Source: Chryseobacterium salipaludis (lineage in GTDB: Bacteria > Bacteroidota > Bacteroidia > Flavobacteriales > Weeksellaceae). From it: 64,000 nucleotides of DNA. Location: positions 530,357 through 594,356 of the forward strand of contig NZ_JALHKS010000002.1 of NCBI RefSeq assembly GCF_022968825.1. Reading direction: 5' to 3'. A program made the translations under genes and the position numbers. Below, in pieces: positions 54,429 through 63,904 of the stretch. Position 1 is the first letter of the stretch. Each line of letters begins with the position of its first letter. Below the pieces are notes generated by a model. It was not told where the DNA came from and made no database searches. It saw only the letters and a program-made list of their open reading frames with translations.

Positions 54429-54458
54429 TTTCTAAAAAAATGACTTCACATCCTGAAC

Positions 54459-54483
54459 CCGTTCCTGCAGCGGGTTTTTTTGT
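54459..54483 (+). terminator. Terminator before leuS
   Basis: Stem AACCCG / CGGGTT around TTCCTGCAG, followed by seven T. Confidence 0.85.
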
Positions 54484-54496
54484 GTGTAAAAAAAAC

Positions 54497-54504
54497 TAAA
54501 TTTG
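54497..54504 (+). promoter_or_regulatory. -7 element of leuS
   Basis: TAAATTTG, an exact box, 67 bases before the ATG. Confidence 0.5.
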
Positions 54505-54571
54505 TGACTTTTATGAAACCTGCGGAATCGGCAGGAATTTTATTTTATATCAACAGGAAACGAATTTACGC

Positions 54572-57385
54572 ATGTTTTACGATCATCAGGCGATTGAAAA
54601 GAAATGGCAGCAATACTGGAAAGAAAACCACACCTTCCGCACGGAAACAACCAGCGATAAACCTAAATTTTATGCACTGGATATGTTCCCCTATCCTTCG
54701 GGCGCGGGCTTGCACGTGGGGCATCCGCTGGGGTATATTGCTTCAGATATTTATGCGCGCTACAAAAGACATCAGGGATTTAATGTATTGCATCCCATTG
54801 GTTATGACAGCTTTGGGTTGCCGGCGGAACAATATGCTATTCAGACTGGGCAGCATCCTGCCGTAACGACCGAAAACAACATTAACCGGTATGAAGAGCA
54901 GATGCGCAAAATCGGTTTCTCCTTTGACTGGAGCCGCGAGCTGCGCACCTCAGATTCTTCTTATTATAAATGGACACAGTGGATCTTCATTCGTTTTTTT
55001 AACAGCTGGTACAACAAAGCGGCAGACCGCGCAGAAGATATCTCAACCCTGATCACGCATTTTGAAAAATACGGTACCGAAGGCCTGAACGCCAGCCAAA
55101 ATGAAAGTTTGGATTTCACGGCCGAAGAATGGCAGCAGGCTTCGGAGATGGACCGCCAGGATATTCTTTTGAACTATCGCCTGGCGTACCGCGCAGAAAC
55201 CACGGTGAACTGGTGCCCTGCTTTGGGAACGGTGCTTGCCAATGATGAGGTGAAAGACGGAAAGTCAGAGCGCGGCGGTCACCCGGTATTTCAGAAAAAA
55301 ATGATGCAGTGGAGCATGCGCATTTCAGCCTATTCCGAAAGATTGTTGCAGGGATTGAAAAATCTGGATTGGCCACAGCCGCTGAAAGACGCACAGGAAT
55401 ACTGGATCGGGAAATCGCAGGGTGCAGAAGTAACTTTCAGCATAGCTGACAGCGAGGAGACCATCCGCGTTTTCACCACTCGGCCGGATACGATTTTCGG
55501 TGCTACCTTCATGGTGCTGGCACCGGAACACCCGCTGGTGGATAAAGTTACGACAGAAGAGCAAAAGTCTGCTGTGCAGCAATACGTGGATGAAACTTCG
55601 CTGAAAACGGAGCGCGACCGCATGGCTGATGTGAAAAATGTCTCCGGTGCCTTTACCGGCGCGCATGCTTTAAACCCATTTACGGGAGAACAAATGCCGG
55701 TTTATATTTCCGATTATGTTCTGATGGGCTACGGAACAGGTGCCGTGATGGCGGTTCCGGCACACGATGAGCGCGACCACCGTTTTGCAAAGAAGTTTGG
55801 TTTGCTCATTCGCAAAGTCGTGGAAACAGAAGAAGATATTAATGAGAATTCTTTTCACTCGAAAGATTCTGTTTGTGTGAACTCTGATTTCCTTGATGGC
55901 CTTTCTTATGAAGACGCCAAAACAAAAATCATCAGCGAAATCGAAAACCGCGGTATAGGCCGCGGAACTACGCAATACCGGCAGCGGGATGCTATTTTCT
56001 CGCGCCAGCGGTATTGGGGTGAGCCTGTTCCGGTATATTATAAGGAAAGCATGCCGTATGTGTTGCCGGATCGTGCGTTGCCGCTGGAATTACCGGAGGT
56101 TGAAAAGTATCTGCCTACCGAAGATGGTGATCCGCCATTGGGAAATGCGAAAAACTTTGCTTGGGACGAAGCTAATCAAAAAGTAGTAAGTACCGATTTA
56201 ATTGACAACAAAACGGTGTTCCCGCTGGAATTGTCCACCATGCCGGGCTGGGCGGGGAGCTCCTGGTATTTCCTGCGTTATATGGATCCGCACGATACAG
56301 AACAATTTGTAAATAAGGAACTTGCTAAATACTGGGGACAGGTGGATTTATATATTGGCGGCAGCGAACACGCCACAGGACATTTATTGTACGCCCGTTT
56401 CTGGAACATGTTCCTGAAAGACCGTGGCTGGATTTCGGCGGAAGAACCGTTCCGAAAGCTGATTAATCAGGGGATGATTCTGGGGATGAGTGCTTTTGTT
56501 TACCGCGTGGACGGCACAAATCAGTTTGTTTCCAAGGGGTTATCTTACGGGTACGATACTCAGAAAATACATGTGGATGTATCTTTGCTTAAAGGTGCTA
56601 CGGATGAACTCGATACCGAGGCTTTCAGAAAATGGCGACCGGAATTTGCGGAGGCCGAATTTATCCTGGAAGACGGGAAATACATGACCGACCGCGAAGT
56701 GGAGAAAATGTCGAAGTCCAAATACAATGTCGTCAATCCGGATGATATTTGTGAAGAATACGGTGCCGACTGTCTGAGGTTATATGAAATGTTCCTGGGT
56801 CCGCTGGAACAATCCAAGCCTTGGAATACCCAGGGATTAAGTGGCGTGTATGGTTTCCTCAAAAAGTTTTATAATCTGTATTTTAGCGGCGATGATTTCA
56901 GCGTAACTGATGAAGAGCCCACTAAAGCCGAATGGAAGATCCTGCACACCTTGCTCAAAAAAGTTGTGTATGATATCGAGCATTTTTCTTTTAATACCTC
57001 CGTGTCGCAGTTTATGATTGCAGTGAATGAGCTGAGTAAACTCAAGACCAATAAAAGAGAAATTCTGGAGCCGTTGGCGGTTATTCTGTCGCCGTATGCG
57101 CCTCATATTGCGGAAGAACTGTGGCAGAAACTCGGACATCAGCAGTCCATAGCCACAGTATCCTTCCCGGAACTGAAAGAGGAGTATCTTGTGGAAGATG
57201 AAATTGACTATCCGGTAAGCTTCAACGGAAAGATGCGGTTCAAAATTTCACTGCCTGCCACGCTCACGGTACCGGAAATTCAGGAGCAGATTATGGCTGA
57301 TGAAAGAACAGAAGCGCAGCTTCAGGGAACAACGCCGAAGAAAATAATCATTGTTCCGAAAAAAATAATTAACATTGTGCTTTAG
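54572..57385 (+). CDS. leuS: Leucyl-tRNA synthetase
   Basis: 937-residue class I synthetase. The HIGH motif lies in YPSGAGLHVGHPLGY (residues 42-56), the editing (CP1) domain contains TTRPDTIFGATF and MAVPAHDERDH with the Asp that guards against norvaline, and the KMSKS loop is EKMSKSKYNVVNPDD (near 714). The C-terminal anticodon-binding and Leu-specific domains end normally. Longer than most bacterial LeuS because of an extra block at about residues 155-210, which is usual in Bacteroidota. Bases 57386-57642 beyond it hold only the AT-rich leader of the next operon. Confidence 0.97.
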   Translation: MFYDHQAIEKKWQQYWKENHTFRTETTSDKPKFYALDMFPYPSGAGLHVGHPLGYIASDIYARYKRHQGFNVLHPIGYDSFGLPAEQYAIQTGQHPAVTTENNINRYEEQMRKIGFSFDWSRELRTSDSSYYKWTQWIFIRFFNSWYNKAADRAEDISTLITHFEKYGTEGLNASQNESLDFTAEEWQQASEMDRQDILLNYRLAYRAETTVNWCPALGTVLANDEVKDGKSERGGHPVFQKKMMQWSMRISAYSERLLQGLKNLDWPQPLKDAQEYWIGKSQGAEVTFSIADSEETIRVFTTRPDTIFGATFMVLAPEHPLVDKVTTEEQKSAVQQYVDETSLKTERDRMADVKNVSGAFTGAHALNPFTGEQMPVYISDYVLMGYGTGAVMAVPAHDERDHRFAKKFGLLIRKVVETEEDINENSFHSKDSVCVNSDFLDGLSYEDAKTKIISEIENRGIGRGTTQYRQRDAIFSRQRYWGEPVPVYYKESMPYVLPDRALPLELPEVEKYLPTEDGDPPLGNAKNFAWDEANQKVVSTDLIDNKTVFPLELSTMPGWAGSSWYFLRYMDPHDTEQFVNKELAKYWGQVDLYIGGSEHATGHLLYARFWNMFLKDRGWISAEEPFRKLINQGMILGMSAFVYRVDGTNQFVSKGLSYGYDTQKIHVDVSLLKGATDELDTEAFRKWRPEFAEAEFILEDGKYMTDREVEKMSKSKYNVVNPDDICEEYGADCLRLYEMFLGPLEQSKPWNTQGLSGVYGFLKKFYNLYFSGDDFSVTDEEPTKAEWKILHTLLKKVVYDIEHFSFNTSVSQFMIAVNELSKLKTNKREILEPLAVILSPYAPHIAEELWQKLGHQQSIATVSFPELKEEYLVEDEIDYPVSFNGKMRFKISLPATLTVPEIQEQIMADERTEAQLQGTTPKKIIIVPKKIINIVL

Positions 57386-57642
57386 CTTAAAGCCAGACAA
57401 AAAAAGACAGTGTTCTATTAGAAAAAAGAACGGTTGATTTTTGCCAAGTTTTTAAGTCTTTTTTCAGATGAAAACATTATCGTCAGTTTATTTTCTTAAT
57501 TTTAAAAATTCATTAATTGTAATGAAAGAATATCGGGAAAAAAATATTTCCTTTGAGGTCAATAACTTGCACGATTAAATATTTTAACTTTATTTTACAC
57601 CGCGAAAAATTTAAAAAATAACAATTTATAATTTAGTTTAGT

Positions 57643-58509
57643 ATGGAAATGAATGTTTCAAACAACGAGGAGCAAGTAACTGCTAAAAAAGTAGGGGGGT
57701 TGAATCCTGCGTTAATTATTCCGATTCTGATCGCGATCGGGGTAGCTATTTATGTATTTGTGTTGGGGAATCCAGGTAACTTTAAGGCAGACCCACGTCT
57801 GGATGGTTTATCCTCCGTAGCGATGTCTGATCTTGAAACCAAGGAGTTGCATCCTGATGGATTTATGGGGATTATTTACATGGGTGGACCAATCGTTCCC
57901 ATACTGATTTCCTTTATGATCATCGTGATCGTGTTCTCTATCGAGCGTGCTTTGGTACTTTCAAAAGCTGCCGGTAAAGGGAATGTGGACAACTTCGTTT
58001 TAACTGTAAGAAGATTGCTTAATCAAAACAAGGTAGACGAAGCGATCGAAGAGTGCGATCGTCAGGAAGGATCTGTAGGTAACGTAGTAAAAGAAGGTCT
58101 TACAACATACAAAGCGCTTTCTCATGACACTACCATGAACAAAGAGCAAAAAATGGTAGCACTGAACAAGTCTATCGAAGAAGCAACTACACTGGAAATG
58201 CCAATGCTGGAAAAGAACATGATGATTCTTTCTACACTGGGTACAGTAGCAACGCTGGTAGCACTGTTGGGTACGGTAATCGGGATGATTAAAGCGTTTA
58301 ACGCACTGGGTTCCGGTGGTGGTACACCAGACTCTGCGGCACTTTCTATCGGTATTTCCGAGGCACTTGTAAACACCGCATTGGGTATTGGTACTTCTGC
58401 AGTAGCGATTATCCTTTACAACTATTTTACTTCTAAGATTGACGGCCTGACCTTCAAGATCGATGAGATCGCGATGTCTATTCAGCAGTCTTTTGCAGAG
58501 TTCCACTAA
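57643..58509 (+). CDS. exbB: MotA/TolQ/ExbB proton channel protein
   Basis: 288-residue inner membrane protein. It has three membrane helices: LIIPILIAIGVAIYVFVLG near the N-terminus, IIYMGGPIVPILISFMIIVI, then the pair STLGTVATLVALLGTVIGMI and GISEALVNTALGIGTSAVAI that line the proton path (the Thr residues are conserved). The long cytosolic loop is between helices two and three. It starts an operon with two exbD genes and tonB, whose complex uses the proton gradient to drive TonB-dependent receptors. The N-terminal extension is typical of Bacteroidota. Confidence 0.95.
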   Translation: MEMNVSNNEEQVTAKKVGGLNPALIIPILIAIGVAIYVFVLGNPGNFKADPRLDGLSSVAMSDLETKELHPDGFMGIIYMGGPIVPILISFMIIVIVFSIERALVLSKAAGKGNVDNFVLTVRRLLNQNKVDEAIEECDRQEGSVGNVVKEGLTTYKALSHDTTMNKEQKMVALNKSIEEATTLEMPMLEKNMMILSTLGTVATLVALLGTVIGMIKAFNALGSGGGTPDSAALSIGISEALVNTALGIGTSAVAIILYNYFTSKIDGLTFKIDEIAMSIQQSFAEFH

Positions 58510-58592
58510 GAACTGATTGCAATACCAGGAAAAGCCGGTCACTGTGCCGGCCTTCCAACCAACAGAAGTTTAAATAAAAAAAGTAATTTATA

Positions 58593-59195
58593 ATGGCGAG
58601 AGTCAAACCAAAAAGACATAATATAAGGGTGGACATGACGGCGATGACCGACGTTTCGTTCCTGCTCCTTACATTCTTTATCCTCACGGCTCAGTTTGCA
58701 AAACCAGACGTTGAGACGATCACCACGCCATCTTCTATCTCCGAAAAGCTTCTTCCTGACGGCAGCACGATGACCATTCTGAGCACCACCGACGGAAGAT
58801 TCTATTTCACTCCCGTGGAAAACGGTACCGAGCGTATTGCGCTGCTGGACAAAATGGGAGAGAAGTATGGTATGAAATTTACGAATGAAGAGAAGGTTGC
58901 TTTCTCTAATGTTCAGTCCGTGGGAGTTCCGATGAACCAGTTGAAAGGGTTCCTGGATCTTTCCGATGAAGACCGAAAAGCTTTCAAAAGCACCACCGGT
59001 ATTCCAATGGACAGCACCAACAAGCAACTTATCGATTGGGTGGAAACCAGCCTTGCCGTGAACCCGGATTATAAACTGGCGATCAAAGGCGATGTGGAAA
59101 CGAAATACCCAAAGGTAAAAGCATTATTTGAAGGACTGCGGGATATTGACTTCCTGAAGTTCTGGTTAATCACAAGCCAGGAAGTGGCTAAATAA
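58593..59195 (+). CDS. exbD: ExbD/TolR-family biopolymer transporter 1
   Basis: 200 residues with one membrane helix (TDVSFLLLTFFILTAQFAKP, residues 17-36), whose Asp is the proton-carrying residue, and a periplasmic domain of about 160 residues. The periplasmic domain is larger than that of Escherichia coli ExbD (141 residues in all). A small hairpin GCCGG/CCGGC lies in the 83-base gap after exbB. It is followed after 7 bases by a second exbD, so the complex may contain two ExbD types. Confidence 0.93.
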   Translation: MARVKPKRHNIRVDMTAMTDVSFLLLTFFILTAQFAKPDVETITTPSSISEKLLPDGSTMTILSTTDGRFYFTPVENGTERIALLDKMGEKYGMKFTNEEKVAFSNVQSVGVPMNQLKGFLDLSDEDRKAFKSTTGIPMDSTNKQLIDWVETSLAVNPDYKLAIKGDVETKYPKVKALFEGLRDIDFLKFWLITSQEVAK

Positions 59196-59202
59196 GGAAG
59201 AA

Positions 59203-59754
59203 ATGGCAGAAGTACAAGTAAAAGATAACGGCGGAGGCGGCAAAGTACGCTCGAAAAAAGCCGTACCACACGTGGACTTAACTCCCATGGTAGATTTGGC
59301 GTTCCTTTTGATCACTTTCTTCATGTTGGTAACCACCTTTAACAAACCGAATGTAATGGATTTGGGGCTTCCGGCAAAACCAAAAGATAAGCAGGAGTCA
59401 CCAAAAACCGAAATTGACCTTTCAAACTCGATTTCACTGATTATCGGGAAAGACAACCGGATTTTCTATCACCAGCAGGATGCTACCAGTTTAACAGAGC
59501 AGAACCTGCAGGAAACGAATTTCGACAGAGAGGGGATTACAAAAGTAATCGAGCAGGCAAAAGCCCGGGCAAAAGATCAAAGTAAATTTACCGTGATCAT
59601 CAAACCGACGGACGATGCCGTATATAAGAACTTTGTGGATATTCTGGATGAAATGGCCATCACCAAAAACGAACAGTACGGGGTTACTGATCTGAAATCG
59701 TATGAGCAGGCCATTTATGACAAGAAGGTAGGCAATGCGCCTTCTGCTAACTAG
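59203..59754 (+). CDS. exbD: ExbD/TolR-family biopolymer transporter 2
   Basis: 183 residues; a Gly/Lys-rich N-terminus (KDNGGGGKVRSKKAVPHVD), then the helix TPMVDLAFLLITFFMLVTTF with the conserved Asp, then a periplasmic domain ending near ATNEQYGVTDL-like sequence. It is clearly different from the first exbD over the periplasmic part. Seven bases separate the two genes. Two ExbD paralogues next to each other are a regular feature of Bacteroidota Ton clusters; the division of labour is not known to me. Confidence 0.93.
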   Translation: MAEVQVKDNGGGGKVRSKKAVPHVDLTPMVDLAFLLITFFMLVTTFNKPNVMDLGLPAKPKDKQESPKTEIDLSNSISLIIGKDNRIFYHQQDATSLTEQNLQETNFDREGITKVIEQAKARAKDQSKFTVIIKPTDDAVYKNFVDILDEMAITKNEQYGVTDLKSYEQAIYDKKVGNAPSAN

Positions 59755-59786
59755 AATACTGCAATATAAATTTTAAAGAAAGAACA

Positions 59787-60632
59787 ATGGCAGATGAAAA
59801 TATGTACAATACCACTCCTACTTTGGATGAGATTGTATTTGAAAACAGGAATAAAGCCTACGGAGCCTATGATCTGAGAACAAGATACAGATCAGTGCTT
59901 ACCAAAGCTTTTATCTTCGGAACCATTCTTTTCTGCGTAATAGCGATCACTCCTTTCGTAGTCATGAAGATCAAACAAATGACCGCAAAGGACACTACGG
60001 AAGTTAATGCCAATCTGATTGAGATTATTCCGGAGGAAGATATCATTATTGAAGAGAAGAAAGAAGAAGAACCGCCACCACCACCGCCACCACCAAAGGA
60101 AGAGCCTAAGCAGGAAGTAATCCAGAACGTAGTGCCGGAGCCGGTGAAAGCGCCGAAGGTGGAAACGCCGCCGCCGCCAATCTCCAAGCAGATTGAAACC
60201 ACAACAGGCTTACAGAACCAGGAAGGGATTAAGACACCTTCCTATACACCACCACCGCCACCACCGTCTACCGGTAATAAAGGGCAGACCGTGGAAGTAA
60301 AACCTCAGGTTTCTGAAAGCCAGATATATACCGAAGTGGAACAGCTTGCTGAATTCCCGGGTGGTATTAACTCCTTCCGAAGCAAAGTGCAGAACAGTTT
60401 TGATACGTCTGCCATGTCAGGGGACGAAGGGGTTGTGAGAACGGAAATTACTTTCGTTGTGGAGCGTGATGGTTCAATTACCGACGTGAAAGCAAATGGT
60501 TCTAACCGCGACTTTAATGCAGAAGCAATCCGCACAGTGAAGTCCATTCGTAACAAATGGACACCGGCAAAAATCAACGGACAAACGGTACGTTACCGTT
60601 TCCGACTGCCGCTCACCATGCAGTTTGAATAA
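59787..60632 (+). CDS. tonB: Energy transducer TonB
   Basis: 281 residues. One N-terminal membrane helix (AFIFGTILFCVIAITPFVVM, about residues 40-59) is followed by a Pro/Glu/Lys-rich span (EEPPPPPPPPKEEPKQEV, then PPPPISKQ and PPPPPPSTG) that reaches across the periplasm. The C-terminal TonB domain has VVRTEITFVVERDGSITDVK, SNRDFNAEAIRTVKSI and WTPAKINGQTVRYRFRLPL. It would carry energy to the SusC and siderophore receptors. A strong terminator follows. Confidence 0.95.
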   Translation: MADENMYNTTPTLDEIVFENRNKAYGAYDLRTRYRSVLTKAFIFGTILFCVIAITPFVVMKIKQMTAKDTTEVNANLIEIIPEEDIIIEEKKEEEPPPPPPPPKEEPKQEVIQNVVPEPVKAPKVETPPPPISKQIETTTGLQNQEGIKTPSYTPPPPPPSTGNKGQTVEVKPQVSESQIYTEVEQLAEFPGGINSFRSKVQNSFDTSAMSGDEGVVRTEITFVVERDGSITDVKANGSNRDFNAEAIRTVKSIRNKWTPAKINGQTVRYRFRLPLTMQFE

Positions 60633-60655
60633 GCAAAACGTTTATAATTCAAGAA

Positions 60656-60682
60656 AGAGAAGCCCATGCTTCTCTTTTTTAT
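60656..60682 (+). terminator. Terminator after tonB
   Basis: Stem AGAGAAGC / GCTTCTCT with a CCAT loop, followed by TTTTTATTTTTTTT. Confidence 0.92.
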
Positions 60683-60690
60683 TTTTTTTG

Positions 60691-60698
60691 TAGATTTG
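60691..60698 (+). promoter_or_regulatory. -7 element of the small membrane protein/PstS-like unit
   Basis: TAGATTTG lies only 6 bases before the ATG at 60705, so the transcript would be nearly leaderless; it directly follows the tonB terminator. Confidence 0.5.
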
Positions 60699-60704
60699 TA
60701 AGGT

Positions 60705-60902
60705 ATGATTTTTAACTGGCTTTCGCTGATTACCGGCTTTTTCTATATTGCATTGGGGATCGTCGTTATTATTTATAAATTTTTTGTCATATTTTTAGAG
60801 CCGGGCGTGGCGTACGCACTGGGGGGATTACTCATCTTGTATGGGATTTTCCGCATCGTGCGCGCTGTGTACAGATTACGCCAGCAGCGTTATGAAGACT
60901 AA
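60705..60902 (+). CDS. Small membrane protein
   Basis: 65 residues with two hydrophobic helices (LITGFFYIALGIVVIIYKFF and GGLLILYGIFRIVRAVYRL) and a positively charged C-terminus (YRLRQQRYED), placing the tail in the cytosol. No family recognised. Its last 11 bases overlap the start of the PstS-like gene, so the two are translated together. It could be a partner of the Ton complex, given its place behind tonB, but this is inference only. Confidence 0.75.
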   Translation: MIFNWLSLITGFFYIALGIVVIIYKFFVIFLEPGVAYALGGLLILYGIFRIVRAVYRLRQQRYED

Positions 60903-61770
60903 ACTTTTCACCCTTCTTTCCCTTTGCCTTATCTTATTTTCGGTTTCCTGTAAAAAGAAATCGGCTCGTGTGGTGGATACGCCGCAGCAGGGAACTATTA
61001 CCATTCAGGCCGATGAATCTTTCAAAAGTGTGGCGGAAGCGCTCACGGATCGGTACATGGCTTTATATCCGGAAACCAAGCTGGAACTTGTAATAAAAAA
61101 GGAAGACCTGGCATTTCTGGATCTGCTCGAAAGGAAGACAAGGGTCATCATCATGTCCCGTGATTTAACCGACGAAGAAAAGGAAGCGTATAAAGCTAAA
61201 ATCGATCTCGATCTGCAACCTGCGCCGTTTGCGGCAGATGCGGCAGTTTTTGTGGTGCCGAAGAATGACACCAGAGAAAGTATATCTGTGGACGAAATTA
61301 AAAAAATGCTGACGGACGGAAGCAAGAAGATGATTTTTGACGGTACGAACTCGAGCAATTTCAACTTTGTCGCCCAGAAATTAAACACAAAAACAAATCA
61401 GCTTCAATTTTCAATCGTAAGCGGTAATAAAAATGTAATCGAACAATTAAATCAGTTTCCCGGGTACATTGGCGTGGTAAGTTTAAATACCTTAAGCCGT
61501 CCTTATGATCCGGACTCGGAATCATTAAGAAATAATGTGAAAATTTTGAAAGTGGAAGATCAGGGAAAAATGTACGAGCCAACGCTGGGAAATTTAGCCG
61601 AGATGTCTTATCCCTTCACGAGAGTTTTGTATTTTCTGACGAATGAACCATATTTCGGTTTAGGAAATGGCTTTATAAGATTTTCCTGTACACAACTCGG
61701 TCAGATTGTAGTGGGGAAAGAAGGCTTGCAACCGTATAATATTTTCCGCCGTGAAGTACAGATGCGTTAA
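60892..61770 (+). CDS. PstS-like periplasmic substrate-binding lipoprotein
   Basis: 292 residues from ATG 60892. Lipoprotein signal with lipobox SVSC (Cys 20). The two-lobed fold of phosphate-type binding proteins is suggested by GTITIQADESFKSVAEALTD, RVIIMSRDLT, AAVFVVPKNDTRESISVDEI and ALYFLTN-like RVLYFLTNEP. The PstS anion-binding motifs are only loosely kept and no Pst permease or PhoU gene is near. Following exbB-exbD-exbD-tonB in the same direction, it may sense or bind something for that system. Ligand unknown. Confidence 0.82.
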   Translation: MKTKLFTLLSLCLILFSVSCKKKSARVVDTPQQGTITIQADESFKSVAEALTDRYMALYPETKLELVIKKEDLAFLDLLERKTRVIIMSRDLTDEEKEAYKAKIDLDLQPAPFAADAAVFVVPKNDTRESISVDEIKKMLTDGSKKMIFDGTNSSNFNFVAQKLNTKTNQLQFSIVSGNKNVIEQLNQFPGYIGVVSLNTLSRPYDPDSESLRNNVKILKVEDQGKMYEPTLGNLAEMSYPFTRVLYFLTNEPYFGLGNGFIRFSCTQLGQIVVGKEGLQPYNIFRREVQMR

Positions 61771-61866
61771 AATATATTAAAAAATATACAGTCTGTCACA
61801 TTTCCATGTTTTGGTATAAAAATTGGGAAATTCATGATGGATTTACTAATCAATAAACAATTTAAA

Positions 61867-63561
61867 ATGAGAGATATAATGAATGTAACAAAGAAAATTG
61901 CCCTTACCGCAGCTGTAGGCTTCTTTACCACTTTCGCGTTTGGACAAACGCTGCAGGAAGGAGTGAATGCCGCGGATAGTCACAAATATGCTCAGGCCCG
62001 TCAGGTTTATACTGACATGGTTTCGAAAGCAGCTACTGGTGAGAACTATTTTTACCTGGGTAATTCCTATTTAACACAATTTGAACCTAATTTCGATAAA
62101 GCCGAAGAGAACTTTAAAAAAGGCTTGGAGGCTGATAAAAAGAGCTATATAAATAAAATCGGTCTTGCTTCCGTGAAGCTGGGGCGCGGAAACAGAGCTG
62201 CAATCAGTGAGATCCAGTCCATCGTAAAAGATTCCCGTGAACGCGATCCGGAAGTTCTGTACCGCGCAGCGCAGGCATTAACTATGTTCGGAACTGCGGC
62301 TGATGCGGACCTGGCTGTAGATTATCTTAATAAAGCAGTAGAAAAATCAGCGAAGAAGGGAACACCTGCTTATTATTATTATGCATTGGGTGATGCCTAC
62401 CGTTTGAAACTGACCAATGATCCGCAGGTAGCAGGTGCTGCGTTGACAGCATATGAAAAAGCGTTGCCTACGGCAAAGAACAAAGCTTCCGTTTTTACCA
62501 GAATGGGAACCCTTTGGATGCAAGCTCAGCAATGGCAGTCCGCAAAACAAAATATTGATAAAGCAATTGCTGCCGATCCGACCTATGCGCCGGCTTATAA
62601 GGCAAAAGCTGCGTACGATATTAAATACCAGCAAAATGCTCTGGCTACACAAGATCTGATCAACTATGCAAAATATGCCGATGAAGATCCGGATACACAA
62701 TTAGAAATTTCTAAGCTATTCTTCACCAACGAAGATTATGAAAATTCTAAAAAATATCTTGACAAGGTATTCGACAAAGTAGAAGATCCGATCAAGTACA
62801 AGCTGCGCGCTTACCTGCAATATGCGGATGGGGACTATATGGCTGCCAAAACCAGTATGGATATGTTCATGTCTAAAGCTGAAAAAAGCAGAGTGCTGCC
62901 GGCTGACCAGGGCCTTCTTGGTCTGATCAGTGCAGGTCTTGCAACCAAAGAAACTGACGCTACCAAGAAGCAGGCTTTAAATAATGAAGCTCAGCAGAAA
63001 ATTGCTATCGCAAAAGCAGCGAAAGATGAAACCATGAAATGGGATGAGGAACTAGTAAAAGTGAAAGGCGGTGGTGGTGTAAACCAGGCAGCTGTAGATG
63101 CCGGTCCAACCAATCCGCAGATCGAAGCCCTGAAAAAGAAAGTGGCAGAAAATCCTCAGGACACTGATGCACTTTTCCAACTGGCGAATGCATATCAGGA
63201 AGCAAAGAACTGGAACGGAGCAATTCAGTCCTGGCAGAAAATGAGCGGTATGTTGCCGGATTGGGCACCTGCTTATTACAGCACAGGTTACTCTTACCAG
63301 CAGGCAGGAAACAATGATCTTGCTAAGATTGCCTACGAACGTTATATTAAAACAGTAAAACCAGCGGAGGTAGAAGCAAATAAGGAAACCCTTTCGTATG
63401 CTTATTTTGCAGTTGCGTATCTGAGCCAGGAAGAAAATCCTGCGAAAGCAAAAGAATACGCTGCCAAATCAGTCCAGCTGAACCCTGGTTATAAGGATGC
63501 AGTTAACCTGAACAATGCTTTAAATAAAGCAGCAACACAGGAGACAGCTACTGAAGAATAG
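61867..63561 (+). CDS. Tetratricopeptide-repeat protein, exported
   Basis: 564 residues from ATG 61867 (MRDIMNVTKK); a further ATG at 61879 and ones upstream at 61834 are alternatives. A signal peptide ends near FAFGQ. The rest is a row of TPR helix pairs (QARQVYTDMVSKAATGENYF, AYKAKAAYDIKYQQNALATQ, WAPAYYSTGYSYQQAGNNDL, PAKAKEYAAKSVQLNPGYKD). TPR proteins act as binding platforms. Position behind the Ton cluster and PstS-like gene, with the same direction, suggests a periplasmic or outer membrane partner. Terminator follows. Confidence 0.88.
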   Translation: MRDIMNVTKKIALTAAVGFFTTFAFGQTLQEGVNAADSHKYAQARQVYTDMVSKAATGENYFYLGNSYLTQFEPNFDKAEENFKKGLEADKKSYINKIGLASVKLGRGNRAAISEIQSIVKDSRERDPEVLYRAAQALTMFGTAADADLAVDYLNKAVEKSAKKGTPAYYYYALGDAYRLKLTNDPQVAGAALTAYEKALPTAKNKASVFTRMGTLWMQAQQWQSAKQNIDKAIAADPTYAPAYKAKAAYDIKYQQNALATQDLINYAKYADEDPDTQLEISKLFFTNEDYENSKKYLDKVFDKVEDPIKYKLRAYLQYADGDYMAAKTSMDMFMSKAEKSRVLPADQGLLGLISAGLATKETDATKKQALNNEAQQKIAIAKAAKDETMKWDEELVKVKGGGGVNQAAVDAGPTNPQIEALKKKVAENPQDTDALFQLANAYQEAKNWNGAIQSWQKMSGMLPDWAPAYYSTGYSYQQAGNNDLAKIAYERYIKTVKPAEVEANKETLSYAYFAVAYLSQEENPAKAKEYAAKSVQLNPGYKDAVNLNNALNKAATQETATEE

Positions 63562-63584
63562 TACTTAATATGTATATATAATGA

Positions 63585-63614
63585 GAACCCGCTTTTGAAG
63601 CGGGTTCTTTTTTT
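63585..63614 (+). terminator. Terminator after the TPR gene
   Basis: A 10-bp perfect stem GAACCCGCTT / AAGCGGGTTC with a TTG loop, followed by seven T. Confidence 0.95.
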
Positions 63615-63874
63615 GAAAATGATAACACAGCTATTTGTTCTTAACCGAAGCATATATTACACACATTGGCTGCGGTTTCATAGATGATAAAAGAGAAGTG
63701 TTACAAATAACCGTTACAAAAATTTCTCAGCCAATAGCTAAACCAAGTAAAAATAAAACCTAATACCACTGCTATAGCAGTAATCTTCTCCTACGGAAAC
63801 AGTATTGCTCAAAATTCTTCTCTCAGCATATCAGCCAGTTAAGCATTGGGTAAGTATTTATTTAAGTAAACCCC

Positions 63875-63904
63875 TTGCCTGTTCAAATAATGTGCCTATT
63901 TTTG
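63875..63904 (+). promoter_or_regulatory. Strong-looking promoter near the right edge
   Basis: TTG (63875-63877), 19 bases, then TATTTTTG (63897-63904), the full Bacteroidota consensus. It drives a transcript that leaves the window; the 96 bases after it show no start codon with a convincing frame, so it could have a long leader or be an RNA gene. In the stretch 63615-63874 I see nothing else beyond an imperfect CTGCTATAGCAG palindrome near 63768. Confidence 0.6.

Noticed and set aside
60892..61770. Phosphate ABC transporter component PstS proper
   Set aside because: No pstC, pstA, pstB or phoU gene is adjacent and the typical phosphate-binding motifs are not clearly kept, so only PstS-like is claimed.
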